Part shown: in pieces, positions 18,226-27,932 of the stretch
Numbering within the stretch: the stretch's first letter is position 1
How the letters are laid out: the number at the start of each line of letters is the position of its first letter
Source of the DNA: PALSA-693 sp963702305
GTDB lineage: Bacteria; Actinomycetota; Acidimicrobiia; Acidimicrobiales; Palsa-688
DNA: 64,000 bases
Direction of reading: 5' to 3'
Assembly (NCBI GenBank): GCA_963702305.1
Contig: CAVPBX010000011.1
Span: 124,001-188,000, forward strand
Made by a program: the position numbers and the translations under genes
The notes under the pieces: generated by a model
The model's database searches: none
Seen by the model: the letters and a program-made list of their open reading frames with translations, nothing else
What the model was told of the DNA's origin: nothing

Positions 18226-19035
18226 ATGCCGAACGTCCAGGTCGAGCATCGCGACGGTGTCGCGGTCGTCACCCTCGATCGCCCGCCGGTCAACGCCCTC
18301 GATCAACAGACGTTCGAGGAGCTGGCGAGGACTTTCGAGGGACTGGACCGCCAGCGGGAATCGGGAGTAGCCGTGCTGCGGTCCACGGGCGACAAGGCGT
18401 TCTGCGCCGGCGCCGACCTCCAGGACTCACCCCGGCGGTACCGGCCCGACGGTCGGCGTGACGACGACGGACCGCAGGGCGATCCGCGGCACCAGGTCGA
18501 TCCCGGTCTGGTCGTCCGGGAATGCTTCTGGGCGATCTACGACTGCGCCGTCCCGGTGATCGCGGCCGTGGACCACGTCGCGATCGGCGCCGGTATGGCC
18601 CTGGCGGCCTCCTGCGACCTCGTGGTGGCGTCCGACCGGGCCCGGTTCGCGCTCACGGAGATCAACGTCGGGGTGCTCGGCGGGGTCCGTCACGCCCAGC
18701 GGCTCGTCGGGCCATACCTCGCCAGGCGGATGTTCTTCTCGGGCGAGTACGTGGGGGCCGACGAGATCTACCGCCGCGGGGGAGGGATCGACCAGGTCGT
18801 CGAACCCGGCCGGCTGTTCGACGCCGCCATGGAGCTCGCGGGCACCATCGCCGCCAAGAGCCCGCTCGCCGTGCGCATGGCCAAGCAGTCGGCCAACCGG
18901 GTCGAGAACCTCTCGTTGAAGGACGGCTATCAGACCGAGCAGGACTACACCCTGCGAGTCCGGCGCCACGCGGACGCCGAGGAGGCCCGACGGGCGTTCT
19001 TCGAGCATCGCGCCCCGCAATTCACCTGGGAGTAA
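18226..19035 (+). CDS. Enoyl-CoA hydratase/isomerase family protein
   Basis: 269-residue crotonase. Landmarks are VAVVTLDRPPVNALDQQTFEEL, the first oxyanion segment AFCAGADL, the second AVDHVAIGAGMALAASCDL, and FALTEINVGVLGGVRHAQRLVG with a Glu at the usual catalytic site. An insertion of about 20 charged residues (RRYRPDGRRDDDGPQGDPRH) follows the first oxyanion loop, where substrate specificity is set. ATG 18226 sits behind GAGAGGAAACCCC; an in-frame start 21 bases upstream lacks a site. It probably works after the acyl-CoA dehydrogenase pair. Confidence 0.88.
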   Translation: MPNVQVEHRDGVAVVTLDRPPVNALDQQTFEELARTFEGLDRQRESGVAVLRSTGDKAFCAGADLQDSPRRYRPDGRRDDDGPQGDPRHQVDPGLVVRECFWAIYDCAVPVIAAVDHVAIGAGMALAASCDLVVASDRARFALTEINVGVLGGVRHAQRLVGPYLARRMFFSGEYVGADEIYRRGGGIDQVVEPGRLFDAAMELAGTIAAKSPLAVRMAKQSANRVENLSLKDGYQTEQDYTLRVRRHADAEEARRAFFEHRAPQFTWE

Positions 19036-19100
19036 CGGATCGGAAAGGAGGGGCCGGTCTGTCCGGGTCCGCGTTGACACCTCGCTGCTACCGTGCGGGC

Positions 19101-19976
19101 ATGGCGCTGGCGCAACCTGGTCTCTTTCACCGCTTGGGCCTCGTCGTCGAAGACGTCGAGGCGACTGATTCCTGGTACCGGCGGGTGCTCGGTGGGGTAC
19201 CGGTGGCCGGGACGGCCCGTCCGCACCAGGACCAGCTACGACCGGCCGAGAACGTGCTGGACCTGGACGGGGCGACCTCCCGCATGCTGTGGCACGGCGG
19301 ACTGCCGTTGATCCTGCTGGGCGCGGCCACCGCCGACGGCCCGGTCGGCCGGTTTATGGCCCGCTGGGGTCCCGGCATGCACTCGGTGGCGTGGGAGATC
19401 GACGACATGTGGACGGTCGAGCACTTACTGCGGCAGGCGAATATTCGCATCACCGGCGTCAACGTGCCGGGTCGCCACTTCTTCATGCACCCCGCTGACA
19501 CCGACGGGGTGCTGATGGAGTGGACCGACACGTCGATCGCCGGCGACCCCCGCCGGGGTGAGCCGACACCTGCCGAGACGGCGGGTGTCGTCGGCGGCGT
19601 GCGGGGCATCGCCTGGGTCACGGCCGTGGTCGCCGACGCCGACGCCACCGCCCAGCGCCTGACCGACCTGGCCGCCGCCGAGCCGGTCACCGGAAATCCG
19701 GTGGCGGACGAGGCCGTGGAGCACACCGTCGACATGGCGGTGGGCGACGTGACCATCCGCCTGGTCACGCCTCGGTCGGCTGCCAGCCGGTACCTCGCGG
19801 TGCTGGAGCGCGGTCCCCGCCTGTGGGCCTACGCGGTCCGGGTCGCCGATCTGGATGTCGCGCTCGCCGGACTGGCCGGCGAAGGGGTCAAGGTGCTCGA
19901 CCGCGTCGGCGCAGTGGCATGGACCGACCCCGCCACCACGTTCGGCATCCCCATGGAGTGGACGGACGCCGCGTAG
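19101..19976 (+). CDS. VOC superfamily protein (two modules)
   Basis: 291 residues, two vicinal-oxygen-chelate modules. Module 1 (about 8-150) starts FHRLGLVVEDVEATDSWYRRVLG and includes MHSVAWEIDDMW and DTDGVLMEWTD (a His and a Glu at usual ligand places). Module 2 (about 165-290) starts VRGIAWVTAVVADADATAQRL and ends TDPATTFGIPMEWTDA. It resembles glyoxalase-like and dioxygenase-like proteins of actinobacterial catabolic islands; the reaction is not assignable. The short leader holds no clear ribosome site, so the ATG is chosen from the fold start. Confidence 0.78.
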   Translation: MALAQPGLFHRLGLVVEDVEATDSWYRRVLGGVPVAGTARPHQDQLRPAENVLDLDGATSRMLWHGGLPLILLGAATADGPVGRFMARWGPGMHSVAWEIDDMWTVEHLLRQANIRITGVNVPGRHFFMHPADTDGVLMEWTDTSIAGDPRRGEPTPAETAGVVGGVRGIAWVTAVVADADATAQRLTDLAAAEPVTGNPVADEAVEHTVDMAVGDVTIRLVTPRSAASRYLAVLERGPRLWAYAVRVADLDVALAGLAGEGVKVLDRVGAVAWTDPATTFGIPMEWTDAA

Positions 19977-20059
19977 CGGCTGAGAAGGCCCCGGACCCTG
20001 GCTCGGCCGCCCGGCCGGGGAATCGGGTGATTAGGGTCATCGAGGATCGGAGGCCGACG

Positions 20060-20920
20060 ATGCTTCTCTCGGTTGGGATCATCCCTCGCGGCCGGCTCAG
20101 CACGGCCGCCAATCTGACGGCGGTCGCCCGCAGCGCGGAGGGGGCCGGACTGGCCCGAGTCTGGCTGGGCGATCGCCTGGTGTATCCGGCGTGCGACGAG
20201 TCCGCCGGTGATCTCGGCCGCGAGTTTCCGTGGGATATCAGCGTTCCCCAACTCGAGGGGATCGTGGCAATGACCTGGATGCTCGCCTCCACCACCACCG
20301 TCGGGGTGGGGGTCTCGGTCATGGTCCTTCCGCTCCGCCAGCCGGTCGTCCTGGCGTGCCAACTCGCCTCCCTCGACGCCCTGTCCCAAGGGCGGGTGAC
20401 CTTCGGTATCGGTATCGGCGGGGTGTTGGAGGAGTACGACTGCGTCGGTGTCGACCGCAGCCGGCGAGGAGCCCGAGCCGAAGAGTATGTGGAGGCGCTG
20501 CGGCGATTGTGGACCGATGAGCGACCGGCGTTCTCGGGAGAGTTCGTGTCATTTCCCGAGCTGTACTGCAGCCCCAAGCCCAGTCAACCGGGTGGGATAC
20601 CGCTGTGGTTCGGCGGGCATACCCTGACGACCTACGACCGGGTCGCCCGGTTGGGGGCGGGTTTGGCCGCCGGATCGGTCACCCCAGATCGAGCTGCGGA
20701 GCTGCTTTCGATCCTGCAGCACCGGGCGGAGGAGGTCGGCCGCGATCCCTCGAGTATCGGCCTGCTGGTGCAAGCGCACCATCCCGACCGAGATGCCCTG
20801 CGCCGGCTGCTCGACGACTTTCGTGCAGCTGGCGTCACCGAGGCCATCGTTGCGGCCCGGGGCCGGACACCCGACGAGTTATCCGACTCCGTCGCGTCCG
20901 TGGCCGACTTGGCGGGCTGA
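20060..20920 (+). CDS. LLM-class flavin-dependent oxidoreductase
   Basis: 286-residue luciferase-like protein: AEGAGLARVWLGDRLVYPA, TTTVGVGVSVMVLPLRQPVV, LDALSQGRVTFGIGIGGVLEEY, GIPLWFGGHTLTTYDRVARLG and a final helix with VTEAIVAARGRTPDEL. It is likely an F420- or FMN-dependent dehydrogenase or monooxygenase. ATG 20060 follows GGAGGCCGACG. It is convergent with the broken SDR, 17 bases away. Confidence 0.85.
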   Translation: MLLSVGIIPRGRLSTAANLTAVARSAEGAGLARVWLGDRLVYPACDESAGDLGREFPWDISVPQLEGIVAMTWMLASTTTVGVGVSVMVLPLRQPVVLACQLASLDALSQGRVTFGIGIGGVLEEYDCVGVDRSRRGARAEEYVEALRRLWTDERPAFSGEFVSFPELYCSPKPSQPGGIPLWFGGHTLTTYDRVARLGAGLAAGSVTPDRAAELLSILQHRAEEVGRDPSSIGLLVQAHHPDRDALRRLLDDFRAAGVTEAIVAARGRTPDELSDSVASVADLAG

Positions 20921-20937
20921 CTCGTCGGCGGCGCCGG

Positions 20938-21694
20938 TCACCAAGGGACCGGGCCCCGCTCGTCGAAGAATCCGCCGGTCGGGCCGTCGTCGGAGAGGGT
21001 GGCCAGCCGCACGACGACGCCGGCGGCGTCGGCGGGCGTACGGGTCCCCGTTCCCAACGTCATGTCGGTATTGGTGTACCCCGGGTCCACCGCGTTGACC
21101 TTGATTGACGTGCCTCGAAGTTCGTTGGCGAACTGCACCGTCAAGGAGTTGACCGCGGCCTTGGCGACGTTGTAACTGAGGAGCGGTCGATCCTGGTATT
21201 TGGTGCCGTCGGTCGTCGACAAGCCCAACGAGCCGAGTCCGCTGGAGAGATTGACGATGCGACCGGCGACCGCCTTCCGGAGCAGCGGCAGCAGGCCCTG
21301 GATGACCGCCATGGTCCCGAACACGTTGGTCTCGAAGGTCTGGCGCACCAGCGACAGCGCCACCTCGCTGGGCGGCGAGGGATGCCATTCGAGCTTGACT
21401 GCCGCGTTGTTGACAAGCGCGTCGAGGCAACCGAAACGCTCGTCAATCCATGCTGCGGCGCGCTCGGATATCTGCCTCTTGCGTGATGTCCAGTACTACG
21501 AGGTGGGAATGCACTCCGTCGCGACAGAGCGCATCCGCGGCGGCCTGGCCCCGCTGACGGTCTCTGGACCCGACCAGGACCTCGTATCCGAGCGCGCCGA
21601 TCCCTTTGGCGATCGCCAGACCAATGCCTTTGTTGGCCCCGGTGACCAGGGCGATCCGGGGCACGGGATGGCCTCCGTCACCTGTCATCGCCAC
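20938..21694 (-). CDS. Short-chain dehydrogenase/reductase, frameshifted
   Basis: Classical SDR in two frames. The first part has RIALVTGANKGIGLAIAKG and runs to LDITQEADI; the second resumes as ERAAAWIDERFGCLDALVNNAA and continues to the Tyr motif SYNVAKAAVNSLT and the end DERGPVPW. The shift lies in the tract ATATCCGAGCGCGCC (coding strand, near 21470). The locus is 3n+1, so one surplus base (or two missing) restores about 252 residues. The 'eukaryote-like carbonyl reductase' motif TGANKGIG is clear. All catalytic parts survive, so I favour a sequence error. Confidence 0.8.
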
Positions 21695-21784
21695 ACTTAA
21701 GCATCAAAAGGCCGTGAACGCAGGCGAAGCCCAGTCCTACGATTACGACCTCGACAGCCCGGTGATGCGAACGAGGAGATGGCG

Positions 21785-22525
21785 ATGACCGACCCGCAGA
21801 CGGTGATGCTCCAGGTAGGCGGGCAGGTCGTGCCCACCCTCATCTACGGGAGCGCATCGGACGTTCCCCGAGCGGCGATCGTGTTGTCACCCGAAGCCTT
21901 CGGCATCAACGAGTTCACTCGACGAGTCGCGACCGATTTGGCCGCCGCGGGCTACGCCGTCGTGGTGCCCGACTATTACCACGGCCACGGTCTCGAGAAC
22001 CCGGAGAGCTATACCGACTTCGGCGAGGTCATGGCTTTTATCGACGAGCTGGACTTCGGGCAGGGAACGCACGACGTGATGGCCGCCGTCGATTACGCCC
22101 GCACGCTGCCCTGGGTCGATCCGACGCGGGTTGCCGTGTGGGGCTACTGCACCGGATCCACGCTCGCCATGCTCGCCGCGTCCCTGGACCGGCGGCTGGC
22201 CGCCGCAGTGTTGTTCTTTCCCAGCCAGCCCACGTTCCCCGAGCTGACGGCGAAGCGTCCCGTGCAGCCGATCGACATGCTGTGGAATGTGGCCTGCCCG
22301 ATCCTGTTGATCCTCGGCGATCAGGATCAGCTGCTCGTGGATCTCGTCCCCGAGTTCCGGCGTCGTTTCGGTCAATGGGGCATCGAGCACGAGATCAAGG
22401 TCTACGCCGAAGCCGGTCACGCATTCAGCGCGCCCGTCCCGCCGCTGCGAAATGACGCCGCGGACAAGGCCTCGTGGGCTGATGCGCTGGCCTTCCTCGG
22501 CGAGCACTGCTCGCCATCAGGCTAG
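21785..22525 (+). CDS. Dienelactone hydrolase family protein
   Basis: 246-residue alpha/beta-hydrolase of the DLH family. The nucleophile is Cys122 in WGYCTGS (Cys rather than Ser, as in carboxymethylenebutenolidase), the acid is probably the Asp in ILGDQDQL and the base the His in EAGHAFSAP. An early Glu (LSPEAFGIN) matches the residue that activates the Cys. In the 3-oxoadipate route it would open dienelactones, but many paralogues act on other esters. ATG 21785 has GAGGAG at good spacing; ATG 21779 is too close to it. Confidence 0.88.
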   Translation: MTDPQTVMLQVGGQVVPTLIYGSASDVPRAAIVLSPEAFGINEFTRRVATDLAAAGYAVVVPDYYHGHGLENPESYTDFGEVMAFIDELDFGQGTHDVMAAVDYARTLPWVDPTRVAVWGYCTGSTLAMLAASLDRRLAAAVLFFPSQPTFPELTAKRPVQPIDMLWNVACPILLILGDQDQLLVDLVPEFRRRFGQWGIEHEIKVYAEAGHAFSAPVPPLRNDAADKASWADALAFLGEHCSPSG

Positions 22526-22534
22526 GCAGGAGAG

Positions 22535-23389
22535 CTAACGCTGACCGAGCGCCTCGTCGCGCTCCGGAGCGATGCGAGCCGAAAGGCCCTCGAACTGCGG
22601 CGGGCGCTTCTCCATGAAGCTCCGGGTCCCCTCGCGGATGTCATCCTGATCTCGCATCTGTTCGAGGAGTCGTACGGCCACTCGGCGGCTCTCTTCCGCC
22701 CCCCGCTCCCAATCGGCGAGCACCTGCTCCTTGATCACCGCCATCGATCGGGGCGAGCAGTTCTGGGCCACGTCCCGGGCATAGGAAAGGGTCTCCGCCA
22801 GCAGCTCGTCCCGGTCGTACAGCCGGTCGATCAGACCGAGGGAGTGGGCCTCTTCCGCCGAGATCGTCCGTCCGGACATGAGTAGATCCATGGCGGCGCC
22901 GGTGCCGATCATTCGGGGCAGGATCCAGGACAGGGCGTTCTCGGCCGGGAGCCCCCGGCGCGCGAACGAGGTGGCCAGCTTGGCCCCCCGGGCGGCGAAG
23001 CGGAGATCCGCGGCGCAAGCCTGAACGACGCCGATACCGGCGCAGGCGCCGTTGATGGCAGCGATCACGGGCTTGGGCACAAACCGGGCGAAGGTCATCG
23101 GCAGCCGCCGCACATCGCTCGCCCGCTCGCCCTCCGTTGCCGCCGCCAGAATCTGCATGTCGATCCCCGGGCAAAAGGACTTCCCTGCCCCCGTCACGAC
23201 GATGACGCGGGTCTCCGGATCGGCCGCGGCGTCGGTGAGGGCCGCAAAGTAGGCCTCTTCCAACTCCATGTTCCAGGCGTTGTTTCTCTCGGGCCGGTTG
23301 AACGTCAGCAACAGGACTCCCTGGTCGAGGTCCCGCAGTACGAGGTCCACGCAGTTGGACAATAGCGTCAACTGCGCGACTGACGTCAT
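22535..23389 (-). CDS. Enoyl-CoA hydratase/isomerase family protein
   Basis: 284-residue crotonase: GVLLLTFNRPERNNAWNMEL, oxyanion loop SFCPGIDMQ, INGACAGIGVVQACAADLRFA, and TSFARRGLPAENALSWILPRMIG with a Glu at the catalytic place. The C-terminal tail SFMEKRPPQFEGL is typical of actinobacterial paralogues. It is divergent from the amidase (109 bases between starts, containing an inverted repeat at 23401-23434) and convergent with dienelactone hydrolase, 9 bases away. Confidence 0.88.
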   Translation of the reverse strand: MTSVAQLTLLSNCVDLVLRDLDQGVLLLTFNRPERNNAWNMELEEAYFAALTDAAADPETRVIVVTGAGKSFCPGIDMQILAAATEGERASDVRRLPMTFARFVPKPVIAAINGACAGIGVVQACAADLRFAARGAKLATSFARRGLPAENALSWILPRMIGTGAAMDLLMSGRTISAEEAHSLGLIDRLYDRDELLAETLSYARDVAQNCSPRSMAVIKEQVLADWERGAEESRRVAVRLLEQMRDQDDIREGTRSFMEKRPPQFEGLSARIAPERDEALGQR

Positions 23390-23400
23390 GGGCCCCGACA

Positions 23401-23434
23401 GTCCGCCTGGACAGACTTGCCAAAGTTGGCGGAC
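23401..23434. promoter_or_regulatory. Inverted repeat GTCCGCC/GGCGGAC between divergent genes
   Basis: GTCCGCC (23401-23407) and GGCGGAC (23428-23434) are perfect 7-bp arms with 20 bases between them, in the 109-base region shared by the enoyl-CoA hydratase and amidase promoters. This is consistent with a binding site for a shared regulator, or chance in G+C-rich DNA. Confidence 0.3.
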
Positions 23435-23498
23435 ACTGACAGAGTAGGAACCGTGGGGGGCGAGCGGACGCCGCCGAACCAGGGGGAATGGAGGCATC

Positions 23499-24899
23499 AT
23501 GTCTGAGGAGCTCACCTGGCTTCCGGCTTGGCGCATCAAGGAACTGATCATCAAGCGAGAGGTCTCGCCGGTCGAGGTGACCGAGCACTTCCTTGGCCGG
23601 ATCGAGGAGTACGACGGAAAGCTGAAGTCGTTCGCCTACGTGGACGAGAAGGGCGCGCAGGAACAGGCGGCGCGGGCCGAGAAGGCGGTACGGGACGGCG
23701 ACGAGCTCGGTCTCCTCCACGGCATACCCGTGTCGGTAAAGGGACACTTCTACGTCAAGGGCATGCCGTTCTTCGACATGGGGACCCTGGAGGATCTGCC
23801 CGCGGCTTGGCGAGACGAAGTGCAGGTGGAGCGACTGCGCGCCGCGGGGGCCATCATCTTCGGCACGAACACCTTGATGGGCTCGGGCGGAGATCGTAAG
23901 AAGGCACCCACCGACCCGGGTCCCCGGTACAACTGGGACGTGGAAGCGCGCAGCGCCTGGGACCAGGACCGGGTGCCCGGCTGGTCCAGTTCCGGGACCG
24001 CGACCGCGGCCGTGGCCAGGCTGGTGCCGATCGGTCTCGGATCCGACGGCGGCGGGTCGACGCGCTTGCCGGCGGCCTACTCGGGCCTGGTCGGCGTCGT
24101 CGCCACGCCTGGGCGGATCCCCTGGATCCACCCCGCGTCGCCCGCCATCGAGCTGACGGCCAGCACCGGGCCCCTGTGCCGGGACGTAACCGACGCCGCG
24201 CTGGCGACGCAGGCGATGGCCGGTCCGGACGGGCGCGACGTGTTCGCCCTGCGCGACGAGCCTGAGGACTATCTGGCCCGAATCGACGAAGGCATCGAAG
24301 GGATGCGCTTCGCCTGGAGCGGTGACCTCGGATACGCCTCGATGTACGCGTTGGAGGAGAGCCCTCGAGTCATCGCCGCCATACGCGACGCCGCATTCGG
24401 ATTCGGGCAACTGGGCGCGGCGGTCGAGGAGACCGCGGAACGATGGGACGACTTCTTCCCGGGATTCCAGATGATGAACCGCGTCTTCGGGAGCGGTGGC
24501 CGCGGGACCGGGGAGAAGCCGACGGACGAAGAGTACTGGTCTGCCATGGAGGTCCGGGGCCGCAACATCGACACCCTCAACCGGGTGTTCCGCGACTACG
24601 ACGTCCTCCTCACGCCTACCTCACAGCTCCTGGCCCGCAAGGTGGAGGACTGGGACGCGGCCTGGTCCGGGCGCGACGGCGTGCAGTACCCCTACGGCAC
24701 CTTCGCCGGCAACTATGTGAGCCACGTCCAGATCTTCAACTGGCTGGCCGTGCCGGCCTTCTCCATTCCGTGCGGTTTCGTCGACGGGCTTCCGATCGGG
24801 CTGCAGATCGTCGGCCGGCCGGGGAGTGACGCCAAGATGTTCCGCGTCGCCCGGGCGTTCCAGAGCGCCTTCCCGCGAGACGAGCGTCCCGTCTTGTAA
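23499..24899 (+). CDS. Amidase (amidase-signature family)
   Basis: 466-residue amidase-signature hydrolase that splits carboxamides to acid and amine. The Ser-cisSer-Lys triad is visible: Lys81 in PVSVKGHF, the cis-Ser in PGWSSSGTATAAVA (about 164) and the nucleophile Ser187 in GSDGGGSTRLPAA. A loop of about 20 residues between the Lys strand and the Ser motif is longer than in GatA, and no GatB/GatC genes are nearby, so it is a catabolic amidase rather than the tRNA amidotransferase. The start follows GGGGGAATGGAGGCATC. There is no signal peptide. Confidence 0.9.
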   Translation: MSEELTWLPAWRIKELIIKREVSPVEVTEHFLGRIEEYDGKLKSFAYVDEKGAQEQAARAEKAVRDGDELGLLHGIPVSVKGHFYVKGMPFFDMGTLEDLPAAWRDEVQVERLRAAGAIIFGTNTLMGSGGDRKKAPTDPGPRYNWDVEARSAWDQDRVPGWSSSGTATAAVARLVPIGLGSDGGGSTRLPAAYSGLVGVVATPGRIPWIHPASPAIELTASTGPLCRDVTDAALATQAMAGPDGRDVFALRDEPEDYLARIDEGIEGMRFAWSGDLGYASMYALEESPRVIAAIRDAAFGFGQLGAAVEETAERWDDFFPGFQMMNRVFGSGGRGTGEKPTDEEYWSAMEVRGRNIDTLNRVFRDYDVLLTPTSQLLARKVEDWDAAWSGRDGVQYPYGTFAGNYVSHVQIFNWLAVPAFSIPCGFVDGLPIGLQIVGRPGSDAKMFRVARAFQSAFPRDERPVL

Positions 24900-24968
24900 C
24901 TGGTCCGACCGGGACTCCCGCAAGCCCATCCACCCAGCCCCTCACCACGTTCCCCCGAGAGGAACCTC

Positions 24969-27048
24969 ATGACCATCACCGCCCCGTTGGGCACCACCGG
25001 CTATGTCGTCTCCGACGAGTTTTTCGGCGAGCCGTACATCGATATCGACGAGTGGCGCGACGCGCCCGCGCCACACCGCCACGTGCACGGAGGTTTCCAG
25101 GGCACCGACACCCGCTTCACCTTCTACTACCCCTCGGCGGACGGGTACGAGGGACGGATGTACCAACCGCTGGAAGGGGCGAACGCCGGTCACGAGGATT
25201 CATTCGGCAACGAGCATGGCAACCTGCTCGGCGGGCTGGAGATGATCATCCGCCTGGGGGGCTACATGGTGGAGTCCAACATGGGCCATATCGGCGACGT
25301 GCTCGATCCCAAGGCCGGTGCCGAGAAGACGATCTACGCGTTCCGCGCCGCCGCCGAGTCCGCTCGCTTCTCCAAGTTTGTCGCGGCGCAGATCTACGGA
25401 CGACCGCCGCACCACTCCTACGTGTGGGGCGGCAGCGGTGGCGGGCGGCGATCGCCAGGCTGCCTCGAGTACGGTCCCGACGTCTGGGACGGAGCCCTCC
25501 CCTTCATGGGGGGAGGCGAAACCGAACCTCACGGCGAGTTCCGTGAGCTCAAGTGGACCAGCAACTTCCCGGTCATGTTCAACGTCCAGCGACTGCTGGG
25601 CGACAAGTTGCTCGACGTCATCGACGCGGTCTCTCCCGGAGGCAGCGGCGATCCTTTCGCCGGACTCAACACCCATCAGCGCGAAGAGTTGGCCAACCTG
25701 TACCGGACCGGCTTCCCCCGCGGTGACGAATGGGTGATCGGCCAGCCGTCCGGGGTGATCTGGCAGTGGGGGTCGATGGCCGACGAGCTGCAGCGGGAAG
25801 ACGACTACTACGAGAAGTTCTGGACCACGCCGGGACATGTGGGCTACGACCAGCCCGACCTGGTGATGGACGACCTGATCGACCGGCCCGGCACCATCAC
25901 CCGCGTGCTCTGTGCTCAGGACTTCCTCGACGACCCGGAGCTGCAAACGCCCGAGTACGAAAGACTCCGACCCCGGGCCCTCATGTTGGCGGGGACGCGG
26001 GGCTTCGACCTTCCCATCGCCGCCGAGATCCCCGGCGCCGCGAACGGTTACCAGCTGGGGACGAACGTCCGGATCACCTCGGGCAAGGCCGCCGGTCGCT
26101 CGCTGTACGTGATGTATTTCGTCGGGGACCTGATGGTCTGCGACGGGGCCGGCGAGGCCAGCAACCTCCGGTTTACCGACGTGGTCCCCGGCGATGACGT
26201 CCACCTCGACAACCGCGCCTTTCTGGCCCATTGCTACTACTCCCGGCACCACCTGACCGACGAAGCGAAGTGGGACTTCATGAAGGTCGACGGGAAGCCG
26301 ATCTACCCCCAGTACGAGTTGCCACCCAATTCACCGTTTATGGGAGTGGCCTATTCCGGTCAATATGAGGGCAAGCTCCTCTGGGTCCACCACACCCACG
26401 ACGCCGTCCTTGTGGCCGTCCGACGGCGTGGTGTACCAGGCCCAGGTGCTCCGGGCCCAGGGCGAGCGGGCGGCGCGCCAGAAGTTCCGGATCCGGTGGA
26501 CGGAGAACGCCGAGCACGTCCCCGCGGAGTTCGTCCCATCGATGCCGGACCGCTCGAGCAGCACCTGGCTGATCGACTACCGGCCCGTCATCGAGCAATC
26601 GCTGGCCGATCTCGCCAAGTGGGTAGAGGACGGGACCGAGCCGGCCGGTACCACCTTCACCTACGCCGACGGCAAGGTCACGCTGCCCGCGACCGCAGCC
26701 GAGCGGGGTGGGATTCAGCCCGTCGTCAACGTGACGGCCAACGGCGCCGACCGGGCCGAGGTCAAGGTGGGCGAACCGGTGACCTTCGCGCTCCACGCCG
26801 AAGCGCCACCGGGAGCAGGGACGATCATCGCCGCGGCGTGGGACTTCGACGGGTCGGGGCGGTATGCGTTCGGGTCCGACGGCATCGACGGCAGCGCGGC
26901 CGTGATCGACCTGCAGACGACGCACGGCTGGGACCGGCCGGGAACGTATTTCGCGACCTGCCTCGTCCACTCCCACGTCGATGGCGACCCCCAGGCGACG
27001 TCGCGGCGACTGCCCAACCTGGCGTCCGCCCGCGTGGTCGTCTCGTAA
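24969..27048 (+). CDS. Large alpha/beta-hydrolase (tannase-like) with C-terminal PKD-like domain, frameshifted
   Basis: About 693 residues once joined. The first ~480 have SYVWGGSGGGRRSP, a G-x-S-x-G nucleophile elbow, and a late LLWVHHTHDA with possible catalytic His, which together suggest a tannase/feruloyl-esterase-like hydrolase. The frame is lost at CACGACGCCGTCCTTGTGG (near 26410); sense continues as SLWPSDGVVYQAQVLRAQG. The last ~110 residues (VNVTANGADRAEVKVGEPVTF, AAWDFDGSGRYAFGSDG, GTYFATCLVHSH) are PKD/immunoglobulin-like. No signal peptide is seen. Length is 3n+1. The family call is tentative. Confidence 0.65.
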
Positions 27049-27056
27049 CACCGATC

Positions 27057-27104
27057 CCGGCTCAGGCGCGGAGAGGGCTCCCCCAGCTCACGCGTCTGAG
27101 CCGG
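27057..27104. terminator. 14-bp stem hairpin, likely bidirectional terminator
   Basis: CCGGCTCAGGCGCG (27057-27070) pairs with CGCGTCTGAGCCGG (27091-27104) over 14 bp with one G-U, enclosing a 20-base loop. It lies in the 98 bases between the convergent hydrolase and TetR genes. No T-tract follows on either side, as is common in actinobacterial terminators. Confidence 0.55.
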
Positions 27105-27146
27105 CTCGCCGTTGCCCCCGGCCCGGTCTGATTGCCGGCTGGATCC

Positions 27147-27866
27147 CTATTGCTTCCGAAGCGACCGGCGGGTCTTCGGCCGGGTCCGGGGCGGCGCCGT
27201 CAACACACCCGCGGTCAGCCGCTTGGTCGAGAACTCGCGATTGAGCGTCCGCATTGCCGACGTGAACACTTCTTCGAGTTCGTATTCCCCCTGGCGGGTG
27301 GCCCAGAAGTCGACGACGGCCCGGTTGGCCGCGGCAATGCAAGCTGCCAGCACGACGGGCCCCGGATCGGAATCCGCATCGACATTGAGCGCTTGCGCGG
27401 AGACTTCGGTAAGTCCGACCCGGAGCGCCAGGTGTTGCTCACCGAGGGCTCGCGCCACCACTTCGGGTGCTGTCGAAGCGGCCTTGTGCCACAACAGGAA
27501 ATCCTTGAGGTCCGTCTGATGCTCCTGGGCCAGGCGCAACCACATCTGCCACGCGGCGGCAACCGGTCTCCGGGTAGGCCCAATCGCCTTGAGGGCGCGC
27601 AGCGTCTCGTCGTAGCTGCGGCGCGGTCCCGCCAGCAGCAGGTCCTCCTTGGTGGGAAAATAACGGGCAACCGTTCGGGAAGATATGCCGGCCACCGCGG
27701 CAATATCATCGATCGACACGTGCCGGTAGCCGCGCTTGCCGAAGAGCCGTATTGCCGTCAGCTCGATGTGTTGGGCGATGCGCCTGCGACGACGATCCCA
27801 CCCGGATTCGAGGCCGGCGACATCCAGGGACTCAGGTTGGTGAGCGACTGATGGTGACACTGCCAC
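27147..27866 (-). CDS. TetR family transcriptional regulator
   Basis: About 239 residues. The helix-turn-helix is clear: RIAQHIELTAIRLFGKRGYRHVSIDDIAAVAGISSRTVARYFPTKEDLLL. The ligand domain includes WLRLAQEHQTDLKDFLLW. GTG 27866 lies 8 bases after AGGAGG; a TTG at 27869, 5 bases after it, is the alternative. The end is strongly basic (RTRPKTRRSLRKQ). It probably controls the CocE-like hydrolase downstream of it or the hydrolase it faces. Confidence 0.85.
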   Translation of the reverse strand: MAVSPSVAHQPESLDVAGLESGWDRRRRRIAQHIELTAIRLFGKRGYRHVSIDDIAAVAGISSRTVARYFPTKEDLLLAGPRRSYDETLRALKAIGPTRRPVAAAWQMWLRLAQEHQTDLKDFLLWHKAASTAPEVVARALGEQHLALRVGLTEVSAQALNVDADSDPGPVVLAACIAAANRAVVDFWATRQGEYELEEVFTSAMRTLNREFSTKRLTAGVLTAPPRTRPKTRRSLRKQ

Positions 27867-27932
27867 CAAGGGAACCTCCTGATGAAGCCGGGCGTGGCGG
27901 ATGTCGCGGAGCGGCCGAAGCAGACAGTCTAG

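Noticed and set aside
23499..24899. GatA subunit of tRNA amidotransferase
   Set aside because: Amidase signature is present, but gatB/gatC are absent nearby and the insert and catabolic setting fit a general amidase.
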